A stretch of 64,000 nt of DNA, taken from the NCBI GenBank assembly GCA_036971615.1, contig JAYKKR010000018.1:496001-560000 (forward strand), given 5' to 3'. Positions 1 to 10,446 of this stretch are shown piece after piece. Position numbers and translations under genes: made by a program. Source of the stretch: Amyloporia xantha (taxonomy: Eukaryota > Basidiomycota > Agaricomycetes > Polyporales > Adustoporiaceae). Position 1 is the stretch's first letter; each line of letters begins with the position of its first letter. The notes beneath the pieces are model-generated. The model did not search any database. It saw only the letters and a list, made by a program, of their open reading frames with translations, and was not told the DNA's origin.

Positions 1-758
1 GGGGGCTTTGGGAGGTTTCGGGGCGGCCGTTCTACCTTTCGTCTGCCGCTTCTTCCCACCCACGGTGCGCGGGGGCGGCGGGGACGGCGGGACGAGGTCG
101 GACACGGGTTCTACTTCATCTTCACCCTCGTCATCGTCCAACTCCACAGTCGACGGCGTTAGCGGCACGCTTCCGCCTGAAGAGGCGTTGCGACTTACTT
201 CATCCGTTTCTGACGGGGAGGTGTAGCGGGACCCCGAGGCGGACATATCAGCGTCGGTGGGAGGGAATGGGGCTGGGGGCCATAGGTTATGGAGGGTGCG
301 CGAGTGGCGATTCCAGGTGAAGTTTTGAGTGCCGGCGAGGAAGGTGGCGCTGTGGGCGGGAGAGAGGCGCTGCAGGAGGGAGTCGTAGTACTGATCCGCG
401 ACGGGGAATTCGTCGCGGTAGGCCATGAGTCGGCCGCGCGTGGCTGCGAGCCAGGTTTGCAGCTCCAGGGCTGGGGCACTGCGCGGCGTGGTTTCGTGGC
501 TGGCCACTGCATGGGCCACCGCCAGCGCCACCTAGCAGGAACGTCAAGGTTAGGGAGCGACGGCGCAATGGGAATCGCGAACGAGCCACTTACCCAGGCC
601 TGGCCCAAGGAGTTCACCCACCGTAGCCACTCCTGTAGGTCCCGCGGCGAGGGGTCGTCGCCGAGCTCTGGTTCCGCGCCGCGTAGTGTGTCGAGGCGCT
701 GTTCGATGATAGGGAGGGAGCGGCGAGCAGCGGCGGGGTTGGTGAGGTCGACGGACAT
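1..758 (-). CDS. Unrecognised two-exon protein, 3' end beyond window
   Basis: I do not recognise this family. Exon 1 is 758-594 (55 codons) and starts with MSVDLTNPAAARRSLPIIEQ. A GTAAGT donor and CTGCTAG acceptor remove 532-593, and exon 2 (531 to the left edge) stays open without a stop. The N-terminal 110 residues look helical (an EWLRWVNSLGQAW segment, then an Ala/Val-rich helix). A WNRHSRTL segment follows near residue 120. After that come a Ser/Thr/Pro and acidic low-complexity stretch and a Lys/Arg-Ala-Pro-rich tail that could be a nuclear localisation signal or nucleic-acid-binding tail. The neighbour at 1215-2015 has the same architecture, including an identical exon 1 length of 165 bp, so the two are probably tandem paralogues. 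A lineage-specific host gene or a gag-like gene of a retroelement are both possible. The 3' end is cut by the window. Confidence 0.6.
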
Positions 759-759
759 G

Positions 760-1214
760 GTTGTGGAGGGAGTGGGTCGAGGTCGGGAAGGGAGAGTGGG
801 GGGTAAAGGGCGAGGTCGGAGGGGAAGAGAGGACGTTAGGGATGAAGAAGCGGGTGCCGTTCCCCTCGTTTGGCAGCCTCTGTGGGAGCAGCGGGATGCG
901 CGGCAGGAGCGCCTCGAGGTGGGCGCGTGCCCCAGCGCTATCGATCTTAACGCGATCGCGGCCCGATCGCGTGCATCTGCGATGATCGGACGCCTGAAGG
1001 CTCGGGGATTTGCTCGGGGATTAGGACGGCAGACCGACCGAGGACGGTCGGAATTTAAGTGGGTAGGGGGTGTAAGGAATGGGTACGCGCTACCCTATGA
1101 ACGGACGGTAGGGCAGGACGAGACAGCGGAACGGAGGAGATGCGATCACGCGGGACAAAAGAGCTCGGCGGAAGCAAGCATGGCATTCGAACGGAACGAC
1201 TACAGGACGGAACG
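760..1214. other. Intergenic, no gene seen
   Basis: This gap lies between the start of the left-edge gene and the stop of its paralogue, both on the minus strand, so it should hold the promoter of the first gene. It is G-rich on the plus strand. The long plus-strand reading frame crossing it (289-1218) is antisense to the gene below and has no recognisable protein features. Confidence 0.5.
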
Positions 1215-2015
1215 CTAATCTACGGTCGACAAGTCGATGGGAGCGTCGGGCCCTTCCCCGCCGACGTCAGAGAACGAGCGGTGGCGCGGGGGACGATAAA
1301 TAGTCTCCCGGTGGTAATGGAAATCCTCCTCCGCAGGGGTACGGGCCCGCGAGGGACCTCCCTCCCGACGTCCTCCCCTCCCTCCCAGAGCATGAGCGGC
1401 AACACGGATCGAGTGCTCTAGGTCTTCGAACGCCCGCGGATAGGGACGCATACGGTCCAAAGTGTCCGAGAACTGGCGGGCGACAAGTTCGAGTCGTTCT
1501 AAAGCTTCATCGGTACGTTCCTCGGCGATGCGGGGAGGGGTCCAGAAGGCCTCTTCCGTGTACAACGGGAGGGGAGGCGGAGTGCCAGCTTCGTCCCGCT
1601 GCGCATTAGAGCGGACCTCGTCGGGGCTCCAGGCGATCCCGGGATAAGGGACTGCACCGCGATGGCTCAGGGAGGAGCGGAAGATCGAGTCGATGTAGTG
1701 GACGAGCTCGCGGAGGGTGACGAAGGCAGTGAGCGGAGGGAGCGTGAGGTTCCCCGCGGCTATGGCTTGGGCTCGTGCCTCGTAGGCAAGGCGCTGCGGG
1801 ACGGGACATGAGGGGAAGGAAGGAGAAGTAAAAGAGAAAGGTGGACAAACCAGCAGCCAGCGCACCCCGTGCGCCCAGGCAAGCCAAGCAGCCGGATCGG
1901 AAGGGCGGAATGAAGGCTCAACAACGCATTCAGCGCGAAGCACGTCTACGAGGAGGAGGTAGCGGCGGACGTGGAGGGAACCGATGGGGTCGGTGGGTTC
2001 GGCAGGCTCAGACAT
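1215..2015 (-). CDS. Unrecognised two-exon protein, paralogue of the left-edge gene
   Basis: Exon 1 is 2015-1851 (55 codons) and exon 2 is 1793-1215 (193 codons with stop), about 247 residues in all. The 57-bp intron (GTTTGT...CCGCAG) is a multiple of three and has no stop, so the unspliced frame is also open; I chose splicing because the neighbour is interrupted at exactly the same codon. The N-terminal half is Leu/Trp-rich (AAWLAWAHGVRWLL), like the neighbour's EWLRWVNSLGQAW. Both exon 2 parts carry a Tyr/Ile-Asp-Ser...Leu-Ser-His stretch. The C-terminal 90 residues are Arg/Glu/Gly-rich and probably disordered. No catalytic motif, signal peptide or membrane segment is visible. Function unknown. 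Confidence 0.6.
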   Translation of the reverse strand: MSEPAEPTDPIGSLHVRRYLLLVDVLRAECVVEPSFRPSDPAAWLAWAHGVRWLLVCPPFSFTSPSFPSCPVPQRLAYEARAQAIAAGNLTLPPLTAFVTLRELVHYIDSIFRSSLSHRGAVPYPGIAWSPDEVRSNAQRDEAGTPPPLPLYTEEAFWTPPRIAEERTDEALERLELVARQFSDTLDRMRPYPRAFEDLEHSIRVAAHALGGRGGRREGGPSRARTPAEEDFHYHRETIYRPPRHRSFSDVGGEGPDAPIDLSTVD

Positions 2016-2510
2016 GGCGAATGAGTCGAAGGGAGGGAAGAGTGCGCGGAAGGAGGATAAGTAAGTCAGGGGAAGAGTCGGAGGGGAGGTAGCGGGAGGT
2101 AGCGGGAGGAAGCGGGAGGGAGAGTGACGTGGCAGCGCACGCGGGACGAGGTATATATGAGGAAGGGGGACGAGGCGGAAGGGGCATCTACCATCTGGTA
2201 CGAGCTGCGACTGGGACTTTGACTTTCACGCGACCGGGTTTTCTTGCTCAGCGGAGCATACTGCGTTTACTTCTACGAGAGGGCGAGCAAGCGGCTTGAC
2301 CCATTTTACTGCGATTCGGGATATCTACTGCGTACTTAGGACTGCGACTGCGACTTGACTGGGATAGCACACATAGAGCGTCCCCCATATACCTACGAGT
2401 CTCTAGCTCAATCAATTCTTTTCTCTCTTGCTCATCCTCCGTGCCAGACGCTGCGAACGTCTTCACTCCCCTTCCCCTTCGACTCATTGATCTGTTCCTT
2501 CCAGGTGTGC
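2016..2510. promoter_or_regulatory. Promoter region of the 2015-1215 gene, with TATA-like box
   Basis: A TATATAT stretch at about 2151-2158 lies roughly 140 bp upstream of the minus-strand start at 2015. The purine-rich GGGAGG/TAGCGGGAGG words at 2080-2120 are simple tandem repeats. The rest (2200-2510) should hold the 3' untranslated region of the F-box gene, which ends at 2511. No further gene is visible. Confidence 0.35.
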
Positions 2511-4117
2511 TTATCGCACAGCGGGAGGAGCACCAAGCCTTACATCGTCTATCCACGAGTCCAGCATGTTTACAAAAGTGACACGGCGGTTCCGGCGGAG
2601 TTGCGCTACATGCTCGATATCAATGTCGATTTCGGATGCATCTATCGCAATATTCAATAGATAGAGCTCGGGACAGGTAATAGAGAGGCTGAGCAGTCCT
2701 GCAAAGGTAATACCGGACTGCCGTCTGAAGCCGGTGAGCGTGTCCGCTACCCATAGCGTGATCAGTGATGGCCAGGAATTGGCCATTTTTGTCAAACCTG
2801 AATTGTCAAGGTCAATCACCATGGGAAAATGGAACGAGAACTCATGGAGTTCAGAGAAGGAGAGCAGAGGCTCCAGGGTTGCTATATTCATGGTGTATTC
2901 TTCATCATCGGCTACTGGATTTTCTTCGGGATCTTCTTCGAAATTGGGGATAAGTATGACGACGTGGAGAGTCGAATGGGAACAATGCTCTTGAAGTGTG
3001 ACAAAGAAGTCGCGTACGATGGCGCTCGTGGGTGTCACCTTGGTGTGTACACTTATCTGGCTCAAGTGACATCTTCTCAGGAGCTTGATTAAATTTGTTG
3101 CAGAAGTCAAGCGCTCGACATCGAGCTCCAAGACCTGCAACGACATGAATGGCGCATAATGCGAAGGATTCGAGAGGAACTCGAAGTCCGTCTCAATCTC
3201 GGCACGTAAGCCCACCTTGCGCAAGTTGGGTATCGTAGAAAGATAGCCGATGAATTCGTGTGTCCACGCCTGGTGGTGAATTAGGAATGTTTGAAGGTGG
3301 GGTATGGCGTATGCTATTTCTTGCACCAGATCAATGATGGGAGGTAAGTCCACTGAGTTCATCTCCAATTCGCGTAAGCGCGGAGCGTCCTCAAGAAGGA
3401 TTGCCAGGGTCGAATAAACTAAATCGTGATGTGCAGGGTCAATTGGGGCAGGGTCGTGCCTGTGGAGTCCGAGTTGGAAAGATGTTAACGCCGGACCATA
3501 GAGGATAGGAGCATATTGCATGGTATCGATCTCAAGAATAGACCATCGCAACTCGCGAAGATTTGGGAGTAGTACGCGAAACTGGCGATGAAAGGCAAGT
3601 TCTTCGAATACGTCTTGATTGACATAATGGAATGGGGGTGACGGTCCTGCACAGTGAGAGCTGAGATGACTCAACTGCCGTTCAACAGGTTCGTCTTCCA
3701 AAAAGCCCAGCCGCTTGATACGAGGAGCGTACGTGTCAAATCTATGCCAGTCCCAATCATCCAGAGGTCTGGTAATCGACTACAGCCACAGATCATCAGC
3801 TCAATAATGTTGTTCTTCAGTTATGATATACGTACCACTCTGTGCACAAATCTAATGTTGTCTTCATGGGTGATCGTGTTGTCCCAAGCATCCTCTGGTA
3901 GAGTTTGGATAAGGGGAAGAAGTGACTTTTGCGTTCGCCACAAAGCGTCCAAAGCAGGTTCACTGAACACTCGGCAAGTCACTGCCAACTGGAGCAGATA
4001 ATGTTTACCTTCTGTGAAAGGAGTATACCCTCCATCCAATGGTGCAATATGAGGAAGAACTTCGACATAATCGATTATTGTGGCGAGAATCTCCGCAACC
4101 TCTAAGCAGCGGTGCAT
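2511..4117 (-). CDS. F-box-type protein with leucine-rich C-terminal region
   Basis: Exon 1 is 4117-3836 (94 codons). A GTACGT donor and GGCTGTAG acceptor remove 3780-3835. Exon 2 is 3779-2511, giving about 516 residues. The first 60 residues have the spacing typical of agaricomycete F-box domains: an EILATIIDYV helix, a LLQLAVTCRVFSEPALDALW segment, then ...LLPLIQTLP. The rest contains irregular leucine-rich repeats (LPNLRELRWS, APRLRELEMNS, IPNLRKVGLRA, LQVLELDVERL, WPSLITLWV), the usual substrate-recognition part. Known role of the family: substrate adaptor of an SCF ubiquitin ligase, bound through Skp1; the substrate cannot be inferred. F-box proteins of this type are very numerous and lineage-expanded in mushrooms. 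The start fits because the F-box begins within the first ten residues. Confidence 0.75.
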
Positions 4118-4659
4118 ATTGTTTCACTATTGGGGAGAGCTTTGCGCTATTGAAGGTGTGCAGAATACCCTGCCGCACATGAGAAGCAGCAGATTAATTG
4201 AAGGAGACGGATTTAAACTGTTAGACGTACACACCTTGCCACATACGATGACAGCCGCGCCGATACTTGAATGACGATCATGAGATCATAAAGAATATAC
4301 AGTATATAGCGAACTCACTTCTATGGCAAGCTTGAGTGAGCAATGGGAGGAAACAAAGTATACTCGTGTTGGAGGTCTTATAGGAGGGGACACCACAATT
4401 GGACTGGTTCAAACAATGAGACTGGTCCAACGGTTACAAATTCCTGGACACTTTAGTTTCCAGGTCTTGTCCTCGGTAATTCGGTCAAGTAGTGTATCAC
4501 ATGACTTCAGGTCAAGCGCCTGCTGTTCCGATGTTAGATCCGGTTTGTCCCGCGGGTCTTGCAGCTCAGAAACCAGTAAATGCGTCGAGCGGCGTCACGT
4601 GGCTGCATTTGCTGGCCTCAAAGCAGGAAATGGAGAACGTCCTGTCCGCTGGGAGATTT

Positions 4660-4683
4660 GTTCACGGAACATGTTCCGTGAAC
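4660..4683. repeat. Perfect 24-bp palindrome
   Basis: Positions 4660-4683 read identically on both strands: a GTTCACGGAACA half-site and its exact reverse complement, with no spacer. A partial third copy of the GAACATGTTC core follows immediately (4680-4690). It could form a cruciform or be a dyad binding site. It lies in copy A of the duplicated block and is not seen in copy B. Confidence 0.8.
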
Positions 4684-6010
4684 ATGTTCTGGGAACCGTG
4701 CCTGGTGATGTGACAAGTGTGACTATAGGGGGCGGGCCACAGAGTCGCTTTGACCGTCAGGCGTCTCAGTGCGGAGGGCCACAGCGGCCCCTGACCATCA
4801 CCCGTACATCCTATCGTGGACGCCCCCGGCGGATAGCTAGAACGTGGACACTGCAGCTGCTGGCAGCCACAGGCTGAGAGATGGGAATATTAATGTTTAA
4901 TTGAAACTTAATTCAATATTGATAATATTGTAGTAGCCTGGGTAAATGCCATCACGCTCAGTGCCCGCCCGACCGTCATGGTCTACGTCTAGCAGTAACC
5001 CAGAAACACTGGACCGTTAACCTAACAGAATCAGTGGTGCCGCCGCCCGACGCTCAGGAGACCGCGCGAGCGCTTAAGCTTCAGTGTGGCCGGCGTGACG
5101 GTGTGTCACTAAGGCGCCAATACGTGACGTCCCGCGTTCCGGTGCCCTGTTCAGGGAACGAACCTCCCCGTGGACAGGACATTCTGAGGAAATGCGTCGA
5201 GTGGCGTCATGTGTGTGCATCGTCTCAGGTCTGGGCTTCAGAGCAGGAAATGTGTCGGGGAAATGGAAGGTTAGTGACAGACTGACAGTCTATCAAGCTG
5301 TCTATATGTCCCATTCACGGATCACTATCAGTTGTATCCTTTCTGCTGCTATTCCAGATATGTTGCCATGTCAGATACTGTACCCTGTGTGCCACTGTGG
5401 GTCATGCGGAGCTGCATGCAGTAGACTCGAAGAGTGTGATTTGTTTGACAAGATGAATGTTCCGTTACATTATGAATTAGTGCTCAGTTTTCCGTTCCGA
5501 TTTCTGTAGCATTACAGCAGTGGCCAGGCTTGCCCGGAGGGCCCTTGCTATTACAATTATACGTTTCGCAAAAATCTATCACATGAATATTAATGCGTGC
5601 CTATGTGCACGTGCGGACGCTGAATGGATAACGCGTCTAATATGGGTGTTCCATTTACGGCGTGATTATTAGAGCGAGGCCCCATTTCCGCGGTGAATCA
5701 TCATTAGGCTGTATATAATAGATCGGTACCCTCTCACTGTTATTCTGTCAACACACTGTCGGTAGATTGATCTTGGGAATCGCGGGATTGTTCATTGGCA
5801 GCCGATGGTACTAAGAGCCCCTGTTGTCTGTCACTATGTTCCTAATCCTTACACGGGTATGCGATATACAGGACAATAAACTAGAGGAATGTACAATACT
5901 CACGTGACAAATTTGGGACGATTTAGCCAGTCCTACGACTTTCGATATATGGAAGAGAGTAGAAAATGGGTATATCGGGCTGTAGGGGCTGAATGTTGAT
6001 TTGCAGTAGA

Positions 6011-6071
6011 CCACGAACTTGAGGCACTCTGTGAATGGTTCAACTATTCACTGAGTGCCTCAAGTTCGTGG
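6011..6071. repeat. Long hairpin (26-bp arms, 9-nt loop)
   Basis: The left arm is 6011-6036 and the right arm 6046-6071; they are reverse complements except for one position, around a 9-nt loop (GGTTCAACT). The corresponding place in copy B (about 11257-11285) has only one arm (a close variant, CCACCAATTTGAGGCACTC), so the second arm is an inverted duplication private to copy A. Confidence 0.8.
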
Positions 6072-6144
6072 CCTGGTGGAAGCAGCATGCGATGAGCGGG
6101 GCAAACGGTTCCTGTTAGAAGACATGGGGAGTCATCGCCGACGG

Positions 6145-9100
6145 TAGCGTCTCCTAAGTTCGGTCCTGAACCTAGGTCCGAACCCCGAACTGGTGAACCG
6201 GACCTACGGTTCAGGTCCGGTCCAGGTTCGGTCCAGCCGCTAGGTGCCAGGTTCGGTCCGCGGTTCTAGGTTGCAGGGCACGAGCCGAACGCGGCGCGAA
6301 CGCGTCCGAACCGCAAACCTAATTGGGAACCTCGATCGATCAGATCGCGATCCATCGGCGCCGCCAGCACCAATTTTCGTTCGCGCAAGTTTGCGCTCTC
6401 GCTCTCCCTCTAGCTACACTATGGCCGAGCTCGACCCCAGCGAGAACTGCGCCCTTGGCGCGGATGGCCAACTGAAGGACGCCGCCGACATCGATTGGTT
6501 CGAATCCGAAGGCGAGGACCAGCCGCTGCACGCGGCGCCTGTATCAGCTTCCAAAGAAGCTGATACTTCCGCAGACTTGACAGGCGTGGAACCCCGTGCT
6601 GGTAAGTGCGCGCGCTCCATGGCGTTCTTTCACATGCTCCTAACGCCTCGTTCTTCCAGCAGCACGACTCGCGAACAAAACCCCCGCGCTGCGCGTCGCC
6701 GGCACGCGTGTTCGGAAGCCTACGTGGAAGGTAGCGCAGAGCGACGCGGATACATTCGGTATCCGCGCGTTCTTTGCACAGCCAACGCTAGGCAAGGAAA
6801 ACGACACCGCGCGATCGGCGGCATCAAGCTCGGGCGCCGGTAGTAGCAGCAGGGCCCCTACAGGTGCGCCATGCCGCCGCCGCTCCCGCTGACAACGACT
6901 GACCTTGCGCTGCAGACGCACCGCCCACGAGCGCCGATCCGACAGGAGGGTCCACGCCGAGCGCGAACTCCCCAGGTGCGGGCTCGAAACGCACAGCATC
7001 TGCATTCCGCGACGCGAGTGCAGACCAAGGTGCGTGCAAATGCACCAATGCTAATGATATTTTTTCAATGTTCTCTCCCCACAGGTGCAGAAACCTCGGG
7101 GGTGAAAACGACAGGGGTGGCGCGCAAACGCGCGGCATCTGAGGCCCGCGCGGCTAGCACAGACGGCGATTCCGCGGATGGTGAACGCAAGCGCAAACGC
7201 AAACGCAAGACCCAACGCAAGGGGAAGAGGACAGCGAGGGAACGCCTCCCGCTCCTGACCGATGACTCGGACGATGAAGATGGCCCAGGGGATCTGCACG
7301 ATGGTGAAGATGAGCCGGTTGCCGAATACAAGCGAATGCGCTCGGACATCCAGCGCGAGCGACAGGTAAAGTATTTCTATATTTTAATATCCTACCCTGA
7401 TCATACTCCTTCTATGCAGAAATCACACAGAAGGCATGCGCCGCGTGGCCAAGACGAGCGCACGGCAGACATTCGGCAGATATTCACACTGGAAGAAGAA
7501 CGGCAAATCGGTGATGGGGGAGTCGAAAGGGGCCATTGGTGTGAGGTGTGCAAGTGCGTGTCCACCATTCTAAAAATTTGTGTGATATACTGATGCTGAT
7601 GTGACCATGATCTGACACATGTGCAGGGTGCTCAAAGTACCAATCAAGGACTGCTGGTTTGCAGGGGGTGTGTCGAGCCTGCGGACCCATATCTCTCGGT
7701 AGGTTTCACCATTTCATTTATTACTGATAAATTCAAAAATAAAATTACTGGATCATTTGCAGACATTGGTCCACTCATGGTGAGGTGTACATAACCAAGT
7801 GTAAGAAAGCTGGGCTTGAGCCACATCCCCGTGCGCTGTCTGTGAAGCACGCTAAGCCGAATGGTGAATCAGAAGATTCCCGTCAAGCCAAACTGGATGG
7901 GTTTGTACACACAGAGGCACAGTGGACCAAGGAGGGCCTTCTCGACTGCATTGTTGAGTTGATTGTGACTGATGATCAAGTAAGAATATCTTTGCTTGAC
8001 TGCTTATTCACTTATTGACTAATGGGTTCTTGGAGGCATTTTCCCTTGTGGATAAGACCTCCTTTCGGCGCATTTTGAAGTATCAGCGGCCCAAAACAAA
8101 AGAGTCTGATATCCCACATCACACCAAGCTTCGTGAGGAGATTATGGCCAAAGTGCTTGATGCTGAACAGCTCGCCCGAGAACACTTCAAGGTATGTTCT
8201 AGCTCCAATATGGGATATGTTGCTCAGTCTTGTTATAGGAGATTTTGGGGCAGCTTTCTATGACTTTCGACTCATGGACGTCAGATGCTCAAGACCCATA
8301 TCTGTCTGTTACAGCTCATTACATCTATGCTCCTCCTGAGGCTCCAAATGAGTGGGAGCTGCAACACAAGGTAATTGGGTACACTGAGATTGAGGGCAGC
8401 CATAGTGGTGCCAATACTGCTGCTGTGATCTTGCGGGTGGTAGACCGTTATGACATTCGCAAGAAGATTGGCTGGGCAACATCTGACAATGCATCTACCA
8501 ATGATCGTGCCATGGTAGTACTCCAGCGTGTCCTTGACGATCCGGGAGGCCGACGCTGGATTGCACGAAAGCGGCGGGGACGCTGCATGGAACATACCAT
8601 TCATCTTGGTGCAAAAAGTTTTATTGAAGCTATTTGTCCTACACCAGCACGATTACGCAAAGCAAAGGTCAGCAATGTCTCAGAATCTGTGCCTGGCAAT
8701 CGTAAAGCAACAGTGGAGGATGTTGAGGACGAGTCAGAGCTGCTGTCAGAGGATGATGACTGGATTTATGAAGATCTTCCATCCCCTGGCAATGAGGTTG
8801 AAGTTGATGATCCAGTGGATTTTGATCCAGGTGATCTTCTTGGTAAAGTTCTTGCCCTTGTCAACCAGGTATGCATATCATTTTCTATTTAAGCTAAGAG
8901 CTAATTCTATGTTAGGTTCGAGCCTCACCACAGGCCAAGAGTTACTTTGCCAAGGTCTGTATCGAAGAAGGCCTCAATCCTCTTGAATTGATAAAGTGGA
9001 TTCGGACATGATGGGGGTCAATGTATGACCTTATTGATCGTGTTATTGAGAATAAACCGGTATATTTTTAATTCATTTCTGTTGTTCTGTGATGTTTATG

Positions 9101-10438
9101 TGAGTATAGGCTGTCAACAAATTCTGCTTGGTTGCCGATGACAGTGCCAAGGTCCCTGATCTTAAAGGGAAGAAGTATGCTGATTTCCGTATCACTGAGA
9201 GGGAATGGGAGCTTCTGCTGCTCATTCATGAGGTCTTGGAGGTATGTGAGGATGTTTATGTCTAATGAATGCAGGCTAATAAAAAGTATAGGAATGTCGG
9301 GAAGCTCAGTCCACTTTCTCATCCGAGTCTGTCCCAACTGTTTGGCGCACAATTCCAACATTGGAATGCCTCCAACAGCGCTGGGAGACAATGGCCAAAC
9401 AGCCCAAGTTTGCTAGGGTTAAGTTTGCGATAGAGAAGGGTCTTGCCAAGCTGTGCAAGTGGTATATGTCAATTGATCAATCTGACATATATTTCATTTG
9501 TCTTGGTATGTTATCACTTTTGTGTTATGCCATTTCCACACTGACACAGTTGTATAGCTTTGGATCCATCCATCAAACTAGAATATACTCAACAACACTG
9601 GGAGTCAGAATACTTTGAGTCTGGTAAGCAGACCTTGGAGGAAGTGGTGAGCTGCATGTTTCAATTCCAGTGTGGAAGTCTTTAATGCCACCTCCAGTTT
9701 GATGACTATGCCAAGTCATCATCTGATGACTCTCTACCCAAAGAGTCCAGTGAGCCTACAGTGGAAGGCTCTCCTGTCAAGACCAAAGGATATGCATCCT
9801 CATGGTTGCGAGCTGCAGTGCGTAGCCGTGTGGAGACTGAAAACAAGGCTCGGGATCCACGAAAGGAGCTAAAGGACTATCTTGATAGTCCTTTAGAGAC
9901 CAATGTGACTGATCCTGTGAAATGGTGGGGGGTAAGCATCACATTGTTGTCTCTCTGGGAATTGTAACTGATCTTAGAGTAGCATCATATGGGCCAGTAT
10001 CCAACACTAGCCCGTATTGCACGTGACTATCTGGCTATCCAAGGCTCAGCGGTCTCATCTGAGAGAGCCTTCTCTGGTGGAGGGAGAACTGGTACAAAGG
10101 AGCGTAACCAGTTATCACCTCAAACTTTTGAGGCCTTGCAGATCTTGAAGGATGCATATCGTACAGGTCTTATGAGTTCAGAGACAGATATTGTTGAGAA
10201 GGCAAAGAAACCATGGTCCATAGAATAGACTAGTACAAATTGAACCAAATTTATTAATTTAGAAAATTAGAGGTTCAGATGGTTCGAACCAGTTCCGAAC
10301 CTGAACCGAACCTGCCGAACCGGTTCAGCAGGTTCAGTTCAGGTTCAGGTTCAGGTTCGGGCATATGCATGCAGGTTCGGTTCAGGGTTCGGCCAAAATA
10401 CCTGCCGAACCGAACTGAACTGAACTTAGGAGACGCTA
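6145..10438 (+). mobile_element. hAT DNA transposon with exact 8-bp target duplication
   Basis: The element is 4294 bp and is bounded by GCCGACGG at 6137-6144 and again at 10439-10446, an exact 8-bp target-site duplication as expected for hAT elements. Its termini are inverted repeats with 17 identical bases (TAGCGTCTCCTAAGTTC at the left, its complement at the right). Both subterminal regions (about 6160-6300 and 10270-10425) are packed with copies of GGTTCGG/CCGAACC/GGTTCAGGTT in both orientations, typical of transposase-binding subterminal repeats. One transposase gene fills the interior. Clean ends and target duplication indicate a fairly recent insertion. The insertion point is the junction between copies A and B of the flanking duplication. 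Confidence 0.93.
6421..10228 (+). pseudogene. hAT transposase (BED finger, RNase H fold, dimerisation domain), one nonsense codon
   Basis: Fifteen exons join in frame to 1016 codons: 6421-6601, 6660-6863, 6916-7029, 7085-7365, 7420-7553, 7627-7698, 7763-7979, 8036-8191, 8239-8868, 8916-9059, 9110-9241, 9292-9505, 9558-9646, 9698-9931, 9983-10228. Domains in order: a disordered N-terminus with a KRKRKRK nuclear-localisation stretch; a BED-type zinc finger (C301, C304, H326, H330); the catalytic core with FDSW (D464) and TSDN (D536) as the first two acidic residues; an insertion domain; and the C-terminal dimerisation region with WWG, YPTLARIARDYL and SSERAFS (E961, probable third acidic residue). 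Codon 695 (9009-9011) is TGA where the frame otherwise continues with strong similarity on both sides, so the copy is probably inactive unless read through. The protein would cut and paste the element by binding its ends. Confidence 0.88.
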
Positions 10439-10446
10439 GCCGACGG

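Larger units (their letters stand above)
4180..6136. repeat. Duplicated non-coding block, copy A
   Basis: Two parts of this block recur downstream: 4193-4450 matches 10466-10750, and about 5740-6140 matches about 10980-11350. Examples of shared text are TTGAAGGAGA, CATACTCGTGTT/TATACTCGTGTT, GGTCTTATAGGAGG, TAGAGGAATG and CGGTTCCTGTTAGAAGAC. The middle of copy A (about 4450-5740) is missing or unrecognisable in copy B. It holds its own degenerate internal repeat: the ATGCGTCGAG...GCGTCA...GAGCAGGAAATG text occurs at about 4580-4640 and again at about 5190-5255. No convincing coding region is seen. Confidence 0.6.

Noticed and set aside
289..1218. Long plus-strand reading frame of 309 codons
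   Set aside because: It is antisense to the left-edge gene and its promoter, Arg/Gly-rich from G-rich composition, with no introns or domain-like segments.
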